Shown one piece after another: positions 43,464 through 52,258 of a stretch of DNA of 64,000 nt; position 1 is the first letter of the stretch, and every line of letters starts with the position of its first letter. The stretch covers positions 62,001 to 126,000 of the forward strand of contig NZ_RCDC01000007.1 of assembly GCF_003651185.1 (NCBI RefSeq), in the 5' to 3' direction. The translations under genes were made by a program, and so were the position numbers. The notes beneath the pieces were generated by a model. The model saw nothing but the letters and a program-made list of their open reading frames with translations. It ran no database searches and was not told the origin of the DNA. Origin of the DNA: Stenotrophomonas rhizophila (GTDB taxonomy: Bacteria; Pseudomonadota; Gammaproteobacteria; Xanthomonadales; Xanthomonadaceae).

Positions 43464-44996
43464 ATGGCCATCTTCCACACCGCAATCAAAGTCTTTAGCC
43501 GAGGCAAAGGCCAATCCGCCGTTGCCGCAGCCGCCTATCGAGGTGGCTTGCTGCTGTCCGATGTCATCACTGGACAGCAGCATGACTACCGCCGCAGAAG
43601 CGGCGTCGTCGAGACCTTCTGCCTTGCACCCCCAGATGCGCCTGACTGGGCGCTGGTGCCCGGTGAGCTCTGGGCCGTTGCCGAGGCCGCCGAGCGGCGT
43701 AAGGACGCCACAGTCGCCCGGGAAATCGAGTTGTCCCTACCTCACGAGCTTTCTGATGAGCAGCGAGCACAGCTTGCCTTCGCGATTGCAGAGGCCCTTG
43801 TCGGCCGTTATGAGTTCGCTCTCCAAGCCAGCATCCACTCCCCGGGAACCCCTGACGGGCTTAACCATCACGTCCACATGCTGGCCAGCACCAGGCGCAT
43901 AGGGCCGGACGGGTTCGGGGAGAAGACCAGGGAGCTGGATGGCGGGGTGTCTGGAAAGTCGCAGGTTCAGTGGATCCGGGAAATGGTCGCCGAAACCACC
44001 AACGCCCATCTGGAAGCTGCGGGGCTGTCGGCGTCCGTCGACCACCGCAGCTTGGCCGAGCAAGCGCGGGCCGCCTCGGACCGAGGCGACGAGCTTCAGG
44101 CGGCTGCGCTGTCCAGGGAACCGACCAAGCATTTAGGCAAGGACGCGGTGGCTCTGGTCCGCAAGGGCATGGATAGCCGGCTGGCAGCAGAGAACGACGC
44201 CATTGAAACGAACAATGCTGAGCATTTGATCTTCCTCGACCAAGAAGCGGGCCGAATGGGGTTGTCGGCGGCTTCCCAGCAGGCCTCGGCCGGCGGTGCC
44301 GGGCGAGGGCGCTCGGTGGGGGCTGCGCAGCTGGCCCCTGGCCTGGAGATTCGGGGGATGTTGGGCATGCGCCTACCTAGCCTTGCCGGACGCGCCCGAG
44401 AGGAGGTCGGGGCCACCGTGCCGCTGAGCCTCACGGAGCACGTGACCAACGCGTTGCGAGACCTGCACGAGGTGACACGGGCCAGGGCAGATCTCTCCGT
44501 GCGGCGCGTTCGCGCCGGGCTTGAATGGGTGCGGGATGTGCTCGCGGACTCAGGAGAGACACCGGCCATCCGGCAATGGGTCGCAAAAGCAGTCATCCGG
44601 GTGCGTGAGCTGCGGAACGCGGTCCTCGGGCGCGCGACCCGACTGATTGCCTTGGGGAGGGCTGAGCGATTGCATCACATCGCCCTGCAGGAGTGGGAGC
44701 GTTTCAACTCGGACTATCCGCCGGGTTCCACGTGTTACTCGCGACCCGAATGGACCCATCGGCGCGAGCGGCGGATGTCCGTCCTTGAGCAGCGGGCAGG
44801 GGAGCTTGAAAAAGCGAAGCTACGCGGGTCAGTGGACGCGATAGCGGTCTTAGACACTGATATCGTTCGTCGTGCTTCAGAGCTGGAGGCAATGCCCACG
44901 CCCAGCGAACGCGCCGCTCCACATAGCGAGATGCGACCCGTCGCTGACGATCTGCCGTTGCCAGTTCTCAGGCCGAGGCCACCAACCCTGCACTGA
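43464..44996 (+). CDS. MobA/MobL relaxase
   Basis: 510 residues from MAIFHTAIKVFSRGKGQSAVAAAAYRGG, with AAGGAG in front; this N-terminus is the MobA/MobL signature. The His cluster LNHHVHMLAS (His135, 136, 138) binds metal for nicking; the N-terminal active Tyr is expected near the YR motif at about 25 or YRRR at about 42. The region after about residue 200 is basic and helical. No DNA primase domain is present. It nicks oriT in cis and would depend on a helper conjugative system. Confidence 0.9.
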   Translation: MAIFHTAIKVFSRGKGQSAVAAAAYRGGLLLSDVITGQQHDYRRRSGVVETFCLAPPDAPDWALVPGELWAVAEAAERRKDATVAREIELSLPHELSDEQRAQLAFAIAEALVGRYEFALQASIHSPGTPDGLNHHVHMLASTRRIGPDGFGEKTRELDGGVSGKSQVQWIREMVAETTNAHLEAAGLSASVDHRSLAEQARAASDRGDELQAAALSREPTKHLGKDAVALVRKGMDSRLAAENDAIETNNAEHLIFLDQEAGRMGLSAASQQASAGGAGRGRSVGAAQLAPGLEIRGMLGMRLPSLAGRAREEVGATVPLSLTEHVTNALRDLHEVTRARADLSVRRVRAGLEWVRDVLADSGETPAIRQWVAKAVIRVRELRNAVLGRATRLIALGRAERLHHIALQEWERFNSDYPPGSTCYSRPEWTHRRERRMSVLEQRAGELEKAKLRGSVDAIAVLDTDIVRRASELEAMPTPSERAAPHSEMRPVADDLPLPVLRPRPPTLH

Positions 44997-45002
44997 ACGA
45001 AC

Positions 45003-45030
45003 AAGCCCCGCTTACGCGGGGCTTTCTGTT
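45003..45030 (+). terminator. Terminator of mobA/L
   Basis: AAGCCCCGC-TTAC-GCGGGGCTTTCTGTT, 7 nt after the stop. Confidence 0.85.
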
Positions 45031-45038
45031 AACAGGCT

Positions 45039-45383
45039 TCAGTGGATTGACGGGCCGCTGGGAGGCTTTCGAGTGGGTTGAGTTCTTGGAGCGGGTCCGA
45101 GTCCTCGGGCTTTCCGCCAGTCCTCTTGGGAGATAAAGCTTGGCGGCTCTTGAGCACGGTCTACCGTAGCGACACGTGGAAGGGGGCGTCCTCCGGAGCT
45201 GGGCACGCTGGCGTGTTGCACTTGGCCGGCAGGCGATGCGGCGAACCGACGCATCAGCGCGGCCGCAACATCTATGGCGTGCTGGATATCGGCTTCGCGC
45301 TCACTGACATCTCTTGTTCCGCTCTGCGCCATGAGGGCGGGAAGAAGGCGGCTGGCGATGCGAAGTTCTACGTTGGCGGGCAT
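45039..45383 (-). CDS. Unknown small island protein
   Basis: 114 residues from MPANVELRIASRLLPALMAQ; a GTG 12 codons upstream is another possible start. A helical charged middle (SEREADIQHAIDVAAALMRRFA) and Pro/Arg-rich tail. Convergent with the relaxase gene. No recognised domain; codon use is compatible with a real gene. The 175 bp before it shows nothing else. Confidence 0.5.
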   Translation of the reverse strand: MPANVELRIASRLLPALMAQSGTRDVSEREADIQHAIDVAAALMRRFAASPAGQVQHASVPSSGGRPLPRVATVDRAQEPPSFISQEDWRKARGLGPAPRTQPTRKPPSGPSIH

Positions 45384-45558
45384 TGGTTTTCTGAAGCTCT
45401 CATTGTGAAGGGTATTCACATCGAAGCACTTAGTCGAAGATTAGCAAGAGATGGAAGCTGTGCTGGTTCACAGATCTGGAAGTTGAGTTCCGACGCCTAA
45501 GCAAGCAGCGGTGCTCTTCCAGGCCCCCGATGCTTTAGCAGCAGTTTTCCCATTGGCG

Positions 45559-46032
45559 CTAGATCGTGGGGTAGACGACTTTCTCATTGTGGTCGCTGTG
45601 GTCATCAGACCAGATCAGTCGGACGGGTTGCTTGCCTTGGGTGCCCATGTGGACGAACGCAATAAGGTCGACCGACTGATGAGGCTCCATGTGCTCCAGT
45701 GGGAACTTGGAGTCTATGTCTGATTGTATGAGGCAGTCCGTGCCTTCTAAAGGTTCCAAACGCACATTGCGCGCAACAGCCTTGCCCTTATTGAACACCT
45801 TGAGGCGATACTTGCTGCTTCCAAGCTTGTTGAACGCGGCCGCCAAGTCAGCCTTCTTCGCGTTGGTGGCTTCGCCAGACTCTTTCGCCATGAGAAGACG
45901 GTTGAGCTCTTCTTGAGTTTCGTTCAACTTCTTTTGACGCCTGTTGAACAGGAGAGTCATCACGGTCGCGAAGGTGGACAATGCCAGCGCGGCAGCAGCA
46001 ATAACGTCGCCTGGGTCAAAATCGATAGCCAT
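45559..46032 (-). CDS. Membrane-anchored protein with coiled coil, unknown
   Basis: 157 residues. One N-terminal transmembrane helix (about 9-28, DVIAAAALALSTFATVMTLLF), then a basic coiled-coil (NRRQKKLNETQEELNRLL), then a beta-rich domain (KYRLKVFNKGKAVARNVRLEPL, reminiscent of an immunoglobulin-like module). Its start shares one base with the stop of the zinc-ribbon gene (TAATG), so the two are coupled. Confidence 0.65.
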   Translation of the reverse strand: MAIDFDPGDVIAAAALALSTFATVMTLLFNRRQKKLNETQEELNRLLMAKESGEATNAKKADLAAAFNKLGSSKYRLKVFNKGKAVARNVRLEPLEGTDCLIQSDIDSKFPLEHMEPHQSVDLIAFVHMGTQGKQPVRLIWSDDHSDHNEKVVYPTI

Positions 46033-46331
46033 TACTTGATCCTGAAGTTCTTGTTGCCTCGAAATGCCTTCTTCAGGGTGTCGTGTAGATGCTTCTGCAA
46101 ATCTTGGCTGACTTGCTTTTTGACCTCTTCGAGGTGCACGTCGATGTTCTCTGCATTTGCCTCTTGAAGCTCATCACGTGTCATGACACGCTCGCAGCCT
46201 GCGCACTTAATGGGCGCTTCGCCGGAAGTTTCTGCTTCGTCATACTCAAACTGCGTCCCAGCACAGGTCGGGCAGGCTAGGGTGATGGAGCGAGAATATT
46301 TTTCGTCATTAAGCGACATCGTTTCCCCCAT
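46032..46331 (-). CDS. Zinc-ribbon protein with helical tail, unknown
   Basis: 99 residues; MSLNDEKYSRS may be the true start, four codons inside. Two CxxC knuckles, CPTC (about 20-23) and CAGC (about 43-46), form a zinc ribbon. The C-terminal half is amphipathic helix (LEEVKKQVSQDLQKHLHDTLKKAF). Coupled to the membrane-anchored protein; the pair may form one complex. Confidence 0.65.
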   Translation of the reverse strand: MGETMSLNDEKYSRSITLACPTCAGTQFEYDEAETSGEAPIKCAGCERVMTRDELQEANAENIDVHLEEVKKQVSQDLQKHLHDTLKKAFRGNKNFRIK

Positions 46332-46408
46332 TGCGGTTATAGGTGGTTTTCGGCCCCTTGCATTTTCCTATTTACCATGCTGCCGCGGATTCGCAACGTC
46401 TCGCTTGT

Positions 46409-47884
46409 TCATTTTTTGAGGAGCTGGCAAAGCACCGGTAGGTTCAGGCCGTAAGAAAGCACGGCCAGCCCCGGCGAGACGCCTTTAAGGCCTTCCAACT
46501 TTTCCCGGGCCGTGAAGCTACGGCTGTAGGTCGCATGGTGCTCGTCGTCCAGCTCATGGCCCACCAGTTGGGCCCGGAGCTCGGACACGACGCCAGCCCC
46601 CTGAAGCTCTTGGATCAGGGTTTTGCGCAGAGAATGGAAGCCCCTTTTGGCTTCTGGCCAGTTCGCTCCGACCTGCTCCAGGTGCCGGCCAAAGGCCTTG
46701 GTGATCCAGTTGCCCGCCCCGTTTTTGGCGTTCGCCTTGGCAGCGGCGAAAAGTCGTGGGGCCTTTTCGGCCCGCAAGCTCTCGACCCAGTCCAGAAATC
46801 CCAGTTCGATGAGATCCGGATGGACGGGAATGGTGCGCAGGCTGACTTCCGTCTTTACTTTTTGGTGCTCGCCTTCGTCCGAGATGCGGATGCAGGGGAG
46901 GCCGCCCACCGTCACCACGTCCTCAACCAAGAGCTGGCCAACCTCTGACGCCCGGGCTCCCGTATAGAGTCCAAGCAGGGAGGCCCAGCGGGCCGACAGC
47001 GCCAGATTCTCAAACGCGGTCGGCGCAAACAATGCTTGGACTTGGTGGGCGTCGTAGGCCCGGAATCCAAACTTCTTCCGGGCACGCTTTTCCCGGGTGG
47101 AGTAGGTGATGTGGCCGGCAGCTGGGTTGTCGCCTTTCGGGTAGTGTCCGGAGGCCATGGCCCATTCAAAGAACCCTCCGCGACCGCCCACATAGCTTTG
47201 CTTGTTCGTCAGGGTCGGTGTTGCCGCGCCTCCGTCGCGCATGTGCTGATACCAGCGAGCTAAGTCGGAACGCGTCAGCGAATGCAGCTTGGCCTTGTCG
47301 CCCAGGAAGGAAACCAGCGCCTCAATCGCGGTCTTCTTGATGGTGTAAGTCTTGGGAAGACAGCCGGGTTGGATGCTCGCCAGCCACGCGTCCCGGGCCT
47401 TGCCCAGGGTGATGGTCTCCACGGCGGGCTTTGAGATGCGGTTGGGCGTGGGGAGAGGCGCAACCTCGTTGCGAACGAGCTCAGAGAGGGGGCTGGGCCG
47501 CTGGGCCGTCAGTTCCATCATCTGCTGATAGAGCGTCACGTCCTCTGGGGTATCGATCTGCCAGTGCTCGGTGACCGTGCCGTCTGCGGCCTTGGTCCGG
47601 TTCAAGGTCAGCTTTTGGAGCGGGTCGCCGCTGGTCAAGCGATCCAGCAGCACACCAATGTCTTCGTCCTTCGTTTCCATGCGTTGTTCCCTCAACACGT
47701 CGAAGGCTCGAGCATAGCGCGCAGCCAAGCCTAGGGCGCGCAGCTGGGCCACGGCCAGCTCGGACGTGCGAAGGGTGCGCTTAAAGACGCGTCGGCCAAT
47801 CATGGCCTGGAGATCGGTGGGAACCCGTTGCCGGAAAGACCAGAGGCCAGAGGGCGAGCGAACAAGATGGTGTGGGATGCGCAT
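46409..47884 (-). CDS. int: Site-specific tyrosine integrase of the island
   Basis: 491 residues from MRIPHHLVRSPSGLWSFRQRVP, a DUF6538-type N-terminus; the longer frame would read through the putative arm site. Catalytic residues: Arg in LYTGARASEVGQL, FHSLRKTL (HxxR), VGHELDD and the nucleophile in HATYSRSF. Directly adjacent to the tRNA-Ser att site and transcribed away from it, the standard layout for tRNA-targeting integrases. Confidence 0.92.
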   Translation of the reverse strand: MRIPHHLVRSPSGLWSFRQRVPTDLQAMIGRRVFKRTLRTSELAVAQLRALGLAARYARAFDVLREQRMETKDEDIGVLLDRLTSGDPLQKLTLNRTKAADGTVTEHWQIDTPEDVTLYQQMMELTAQRPSPLSELVRNEVAPLPTPNRISKPAVETITLGKARDAWLASIQPGCLPKTYTIKKTAIEALVSFLGDKAKLHSLTRSDLARWYQHMRDGGAATPTLTNKQSYVGGRGGFFEWAMASGHYPKGDNPAAGHITYSTREKRARKKFGFRAYDAHQVQALFAPTAFENLALSARWASLLGLYTGARASEVGQLLVEDVVTVGGLPCIRISDEGEHQKVKTEVSLRTIPVHPDLIELGFLDWVESLRAEKAPRLFAAAKANAKNGAGNWITKAFGRHLEQVGANWPEAKRGFHSLRKTLIQELQGAGVVSELRAQLVGHELDDEHHATYSRSFTAREKLEGLKGVSPGLAVLSYGLNLPVLCQLLKK

Positions 47885-47890
47885 CGTGAG

Positions 47891-47914
47891 ATGTGTCCCG
47901 ATTTGTGTCCTGCA
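47891..47914 (+). promoter_or_regulatory. Putative integrase arm site, proximal end
   Basis: Two TGTGTCCYG motifs with a 12-nt period, 6 bp upstream of the integrase start codon; 20 of 24 positions equal the distal copy, same orientation. Confidence 0.5.
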
Positions 47915-47930
47915 TCCGGTCACCCCAGAA

Positions 47931-47964
47931 AAGCAAAAACCCCTGCGTAAACAGGGGTTTGCTT
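47931..47964 (-). terminator. Island-supplied terminator for tRNA-Ser(GGA)
   Basis: AAACCCCTG/CAGGGGTTT hairpin followed on the minus strand by TTTTGC, 5 nt from the tRNA 3' end. It replaces the native terminator displaced to the distal end. Confidence 0.7.
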
Positions 47965-47968
47965 AATC

Positions 47969-47986
47969 TGGCGGAGAGAGGGGGAT
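47969..47986 (+). repeat. att direct repeat, proximal copy
   Basis: The last 18 nt of tRNA-Ser(GGA), same sequence as the distal repeat. Confidence 0.92.
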
Positions 47987-48061
47987 TCGAACCCCCGAAG
48001 CGCGGTTTAGACGCTTACACACTTTCCAGGCGTGCTCCTTCAACCGCTCGGACACCTCTCC
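47969..48061 (-). tRNA. tRNA-Ser (GGA)
   Basis: 93-nt class II tRNA; GGAGAGG acceptor, anticodon GGA in CTGGAAA, long variable arm, CCA encoded. Intact after insertion because the element restores the 3' end. It is the integration target. Confidence 0.97.
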
Positions 48062-48197
48062 GGACCTGCTGCGATAACCCGCTGCAGGGGCGCAGATTCT
48101 AGCGGGGGAATTGGATTCGCACAAGCGGTTCGTCACGAAGGGCAGGGGGGCTGGACAGGCGTGGCACAATGGTCGTCCCGATGAAGACGGTGGCCTG

Positions 48198-50210
48198 ATG
48201 TCCTATCTCGTCCTTGCCCGCAAGTGGCGTCCGAAGCGTTTTGCCGAGCTGGTGGGCCAGGAACACGTGGTCCGTGCGCTCAGCAATGCGCTGGACAGCG
48301 GCCGGGTGCACCATGCGTTCCTGTTTACCGGCACCCGCGGGGTCGGCAAGACCACCATTGCCCGTATTTTCGCCAAGTCGCTGAACTGCGAGCAGGGCAC
48401 AAGCGCCGATCCATGCGGTCAGTGTCCGGCCTGCCTGGATATCGACTCCGGTCGCTACATCGATCTGCTCGAGATCGATGCCGCGTCCAATACCGGTGTG
48501 GATGATGTCCGCGAGGTGATCGAGAACGCCCAGTACATGCCCTCCCGCGGCAAGTACAAGGTCTACCTGATCGACGAAGTGCACATGCTGTCCAAGGCGG
48601 CGTTCAATGCGCTGCTCAAGACGCTGGAAGAGCCGCCGGAGCATGTGAAGTTCCTGCTGGCCACCACCGATCCGCAGAAGCTGCCGGTGACGGTGCTCTC
48701 GCGCTGCCTGCAGTTCAACCTGAAGCGGTTGGACGAGGACCAGATCCAGGGCCAGATGACCAAGATCCTGGCGGCCGAGGAAATCGAGTCCGACCCGACC
48801 GCGATCGTGCAGTTGGCCAAGGCCGCCGATGGCAGCCTGCGTGACGGCCTGTCGCTGCTGGATCAGGCGATCGCCTATGCCGGCGGCGCGCTGCGCGAGG
48901 ATGTGGTGCGCGCGATGCTGGGCACGGTCGACCGCACCCAGGTCGCGGCGATGCTGGATGCGCTCGCCGATGGCGATGGTCCGCGCCTGCTGCAGACCGT
49001 GGCCCTGCTGGCCGAGTTCTCGCCGGACTGGAGCGGGGTGCTCGATGCCCTGGCCGAAGCCCTGCACCGGATCCAGGTGCAGCAGCTGGTGCCGGGCGCC
49101 GCGACGGCGGGCGAGGGGATCGATGCCGAGGCCTTCGCCCAGCGCCTGCGCCCGGAAGTGGTCCAGCTCTGGTATCAGATGGCCCTGGGCGGCCGTCGTG
49201 ATCTGCACCTGGCCCCGAGCCCGCGCGCCGGGTTCGAGATGGCCGTACTGCGCATGCTGGCCTTCCGTCCCGCCGCCGCGGTACCGCCCGTGCCCCGCGA
49301 TCCGGGCACCGGGACCGACGTGAACAGTGGTGGCCAGGCCAGCGGCCACGGCACCGGCATGGCCGCTGCGGCAGCCAGCGCGGCGTCTGCTTCGGTCGTG
49401 GCGCCGGTCAAGGCGAGCGCCCCCGTCGCTCAGCCGGCCCCGGTGGCACCCGTGGTTGCTCCTGTCTCCGCGGCACCTGAGCCCGCACCGCCGGCACCGA
49501 AGCGACCTTCCCCGGCCCCGCCCCCGGCAGCCGCCGAGCCGGTGAAACCGGCCAAGCCCAGCGTCACAGCGCCCGCTGCCGACGATGATCTGCCGCCGTG
49601 GCACCGTGAAAGCGATGCCGCCGATCGCGACGAAGCGCTGGCTGCTGAAATGGCCACCCCGGATGCGGCCATGGTCGCCCCGTGGGAAGCGCCGGCCGAG
49701 CGGACCGTGGCACCTGCTGCGCCCGCGCCTGTACGTGATGCCCCCGCCCCGGTGGCCCGCCCGCAGGGCATCGCCATCGCCCCATCTGCTCCGGACACCG
49801 CGCCCGTCGGCGAAAGCGGTGACCTGACCGCCGATGCCTGGCTGGAACTGGTGGCCGGCAGCCAGCTCAATGGCCCGTCCAAACAGCTGGCTGCGCACTC
49901 GGCGTTCATCAGCTACCAGCACGGCGTCTTGAAACTGGCGATTTCGCCCGGATTTGAGTACTTGAGTTCGGACCGCTCGCAGGCGGCGCTGATCGCGGCG
50001 TTGACCGGCCCCTTGGGGCAGGCCCCGCGCCTGGTGATCGATACCGGTGCAGCCGGTGCCGAGACCCTGCATCAGCGCGCTGACCGCCAGCGTGGCGAAC
50101 GCCAGACGGCGGCGGAAGCCGCTTTCATGGCCGACCCTTCGGTGCAGTTGCTGGTGCAGCAACACGGTGCCCGGGTCGTCGCCGATTCCATTCGTCCTTT
50201 TGAAGAGTAA
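48198..50210 (+). CDS. dnaX: DNA polymerase III tau/gamma subunit
   Basis: Clamp-loader ATPase and replisome organiser. The start MSYLVLARKWRPKRFAELVGQEH matches the family; the open frame adds 29 spurious codons. The 670 residues contain Walker A GTRGVGKTT near 45-53, a four-Cys zinc module (CEQGTSADPCGQCPAC), DEVHMLSKAAF, and the SRC motif LSRCLQFNL. A Pro/Ala-rich linker at about 370-540 leads to the tau-specific C-terminal domain. No A-rich frameshift slippery site is evident, so gamma may not be made by frameshifting. Operon with ybaB and recR. Confidence 0.95.
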   Translation: MSYLVLARKWRPKRFAELVGQEHVVRALSNALDSGRVHHAFLFTGTRGVGKTTIARIFAKSLNCEQGTSADPCGQCPACLDIDSGRYIDLLEIDAASNTGVDDVREVIENAQYMPSRGKYKVYLIDEVHMLSKAAFNALLKTLEEPPEHVKFLLATTDPQKLPVTVLSRCLQFNLKRLDEDQIQGQMTKILAAEEIESDPTAIVQLAKAADGSLRDGLSLLDQAIAYAGGALREDVVRAMLGTVDRTQVAAMLDALADGDGPRLLQTVALLAEFSPDWSGVLDALAEALHRIQVQQLVPGAATAGEGIDAEAFAQRLRPEVVQLWYQMALGGRRDLHLAPSPRAGFEMAVLRMLAFRPAAAVPPVPRDPGTGTDVNSGGQASGHGTGMAAAAASAASASVVAPVKASAPVAQPAPVAPVVAPVSAAPEPAPPAPKRPSPAPPPAAAEPVKPAKPSVTAPAADDDLPPWHRESDAADRDEALAAEMATPDAAMVAPWEAPAERTVAPAAPAPVRDAPAPVARPQGIAIAPSAPDTAPVGESGDLTADAWLELVAGSQLNGPSKQLAAHSAFISYQHGVLKLAISPGFEYLSSDRSQAALIAALTGPLGQAPRLVIDTGAAGAETLHQRADRQRGERQTAAEAAFMADPSVQLLVQQHGARVVADSIRPFEE

Positions 50211-50216
50211 AGACCC

Positions 50217-50537
50217 ATGCGCGGCAATATCGCCCAACTGATGCAGCAGGCCCAGAAGATGCAGGAAAACCTGCAGAAGGCCCAGGAAGACCTCGCCAAG
50301 CTGGAAGTCACCGGCAGCGCCGGCGGCGGCATGGTCAGCGTGACCCTGACCGGCACCAAGGAATGCCGCAAGGTGCGCATCGATCCGTCGGTGCTGTCCG
50401 ATGCGGAAATGACCGAAGATCTGGTGGCCGCCGCGTTCAACGATGCCTCCAACAAGATCGACGCCGAGTCGAAGAACCGCATGGGTTCGGCGACCGCCGG
50501 CATGCAGCTGCCCCCGGGCATGAAGCTGCCGTTCTGA
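50217..50537 (+). CDS. Nucleoid-associated protein YbaB/EbfC family
   Basis: 106 residues; [20 protein letters not shown] start, helical tweezers and the central beta sheet ([19 protein letters not shown]), ending in the conserved PPGMKLPF. Binds DNA as a dimer; usual position between dnaX and recR, 6 nt after dnaX. Confidence 0.95.
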   Translation: MRGNIAQLMQQAQKMQENLQKAQEDLAKLEVTGSAGGGMVSVTLTGTKECRKVRIDPSVLSDAEMTEDLVAAAFNDASNKIDAESKNRMGSATAGMQLPPGMKLPF

Positions 50538-50636
50538 CCCACCGCCTGCGCCGGGTGTCTGCCTGGCGCGACCGTGCTGACCGCGCCGCGAAGCCTCCGG
50601 GCTTCGCGCGCTTGTTTCTGAGATGAGCGATCCGCC

Positions 50637-51236
50637 ATGAGCCTGCCCCTGCTCGAACAATTGATCGAGGCCTTCCGCGTGTTGCCGGGCGTGGGCCAGA
50701 AGACCGCCCAGCGCATGGCGTACCACGTGCTGGAGCGCGAGCGCGAGGGCGGCCAGAAGCTGGCCGAGGTGCTGGCCAAGGCGATCGAGCGGATCGGGCA
50801 TTGCGAGCAGTGCCGGGATTTCAGCGAGACCGATATCTGTGCGGTCTGCGCCAACGGCAGCCGCGAGCGCCAGCAGCTGTGTGCGGTGGAATCACCGGCC
50901 GATCGCCTGGCGATCGAAACGGCCACCGGCTACCGCGGGGTGTACTTCGTGCTGCAGGGGCGGCTGTCGCCGCTGGATGGCATCGGCCCGCGCGAGCTGG
51001 GCCTGGATCAGCTGGAGGCGCGGCTGAAGCAGGGCGAGGTCAACGAGTTGATCATCGCCACCAGCGCCACCGTGGAAGGCGAAGCGACCGCGCATTACCT
51101 GGCGCAGATGGCGCGCAGCTGCAAGGTGCGGCCCAGCCGCCTCGCGCAGGGTCTGCCGCTGGGTGGCGAACTGGAATACGTGGATCGCGGCACGCTGTCG
51201 CACGCCTTCGGCACGCGTACCGAAGTGCAGGAATGA
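50637..51236 (+). CDS. recR: Recombination protein RecR
   Basis: RecFOR-pathway protein that loads RecA on gaps. The 199 residues include the HhH (LLEQLIEAFRVLPGVGQKTAQRMAYHVL), the zinc finger CEQC...CAVC (about 57-72) and a Toprim domain (YRGVYFVLQGRLSPLDGIGPRELGLDQL) with Walker-B-like end (VDRGTLSHAF). Confidence 0.97.
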   Translation: MSLPLLEQLIEAFRVLPGVGQKTAQRMAYHVLEREREGGQKLAEVLAKAIERIGHCEQCRDFSETDICAVCANGSRERQQLCAVESPADRLAIETATGYRGVYFVLQGRLSPLDGIGPRELGLDQLEARLKQGEVNELIIATSATVEGEATAHYLAQMARSCKVRPSRLAQGLPLGGELEYVDRGTLSHAFGTRTEVQE

Positions 51237-51317
51237 CGCGGCGCACCGCGCGGCAATGATCGAAACCGGGGGCGCATCCGCGCTACTCTCCAAGGCCCTG
51301 TTCCACGAGGTGCCCTC

Positions 51318-51677
51318 ATGAGTCACGACACCCTGTTCGGCAAGATCATCCGCCGCGAAATCCCGGCCACCATCGTCTACGAAGACGAGGACGTGCTCGG
51401 CTTCAAGGACATCGCCCCACAGGCGCCGGTGCACGTGTTGTTCATTCCCAAGCACGAGGCGATCCCGACCCTGGATGACGTGCGCCCGGAGCAGGCACAC
51501 CTGATCGGCAAGCTGGCCATGGCCGCCGCGGAGTACGCGCGCCGCGAAGGTTTCGCGCAGGATGGCTACCGGATCGTCATGAACTGCCGTGAGCACGCCG
51601 GGCAGACGGTGTTCCATATCCACCTGCACCTGCTGGCCGGCGCGCAGTTGGGTCACTTCGGAACGCCCAACGGCTGA
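51318..51677 (+). CDS. HIT-family hydrolase (HinT type)
   Basis: 119 residues, purine nucleoside phosphoramidase family. The start is DTLFGKIIRREIPATIVYEDED; the histidine triad is HAGQTVFHIHLHLLAG. Cytoplasmic; exact substrate not known in this group. Confidence 0.94.
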   Translation: MSHDTLFGKIIRREIPATIVYEDEDVLGFKDIAPQAPVHVLFIPKHEAIPTLDDVRPEQAHLIGKLAMAAAEYARREGFAQDGYRIVMNCREHAGQTVFHIHLHLLAGAQLGHFGTPNG

Positions 51678-51696
51678 GCCGGCCAGGCACAGACAA

Positions 51697-51720
51697 AAAC
51701 GCCGCCCGAGGGCGGCGTTT
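51697..51720. terminator. Bidirectional terminator between HIT and Slp genes
   Basis: AAACGCCGCCC-GA-GGGCGGCGTTT, with A and T tracts on both sides, between convergent genes. Confidence 0.88.
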
Positions 51721-51733
51721 CTGCGTCAGCGTG

Positions 51734-52258
51734 TTACCACCAGCCCCAGCCGCGGTAGCCCCAACCCGGACCCCAGCCCGGGCCCCACGGGCCGTACGGG
51801 TAGGCGGGCACCACATCCACCTGGCGCTGTTCCGGCCACAGGTAGATGACGTCGGCATCCAGCTTCGGCAGGCGATAGTCGTACTCGCCGATCCGGGTGT
51901 TCTCGTAGCCGCCGATCTTGCCGATGAAGGTCACATCGCGGCCCGGCTCGAACACCGCTGGATCATAGAAGCCGGCGCGGCAGGCGATGAAGCGGCCGTC
52001 ACTGGCGTCGGCCGAGGTGGTGCTCGGGCGGCCGCTGCCGTTGAGCGGGCGCGAAATCATCTGGAAGCAGGTCTGGCCCTGGCCCGGATTGGTTTCGATG
52101 ATGCGGCCACCCCAGCGCACCGGGGTGCCCACCTGCTGGGTGGGAACCGCGTCGCGCGGGCTGACCATACTGAACTGCCCCTGCAACGGCTTGGGCGCGG
52201 TGGCGCAGGCAGCCAATGCCAGAGAGGCAGCAAGGGGAAGCAGGATTTGAATCTTCAT
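51734..52258 (-). CDS. Slp-family outer-membrane lipoprotein
   Basis: 174 residues with signal peptide and lipobox LALAACAT (Cys18). Slp-family core: TPVRWGGRIIETNPGQGQTCFQM and GRDVTFIGKIGGYENTRIGEYDYRLPKLDADVIYLWP region. The C-terminus is an unusual Gly/Pro/Trp tail (PWGPGWGPGWGYRGWGWW). It overlaps the transglutaminase gene stop by 4 nt. Confidence 0.9.
   Translation of the reverse strand: MKIQILLPLAASLALAACATAPKPLQGQFSMVSPRDAVPTQQVGTPVRWGGRIIETNPGQGQTCFQMISRPLNGSGRPSTTSADASDGRFIACRAGFYDPAVFEPGRDVTFIGKIGGYENTRIGEYDYRLPKLDADVIYLWPEQRQVDVVPAYPYGPWGPGWGPGWGYRGWGWW

Larger units (their letters stand above)
31599..47986 (+). mobile_element. Integrative and mobilizable element in tRNA-Ser(GGA)
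   Basis: 16.4-kb island between two 18-bp copies of the tRNA-Ser 3' end. It has a tyrosine integrase next to the intact tRNA, a second tyrosine recombinase internally, a MobA/MobL relaxase and oriT, but no type IV secretion genes, so transfer would need a helper. Cargo comprises two putative nucleases, an SMC-like ATPase, a SEFIR protein, RnlAB and several unknowns. Many stretches (31.7-33.4, 35.4-39.5, 41-43 kb) are visibly richer in A+T than the flanking chromosome. Confidence 0.9.

Noticed and set aside
48198..50210. Programmed frameshift in dnaX
   Set aside because: No A-rich slippery heptamer with downstream hairpin seen; tau alone is the safe reading.
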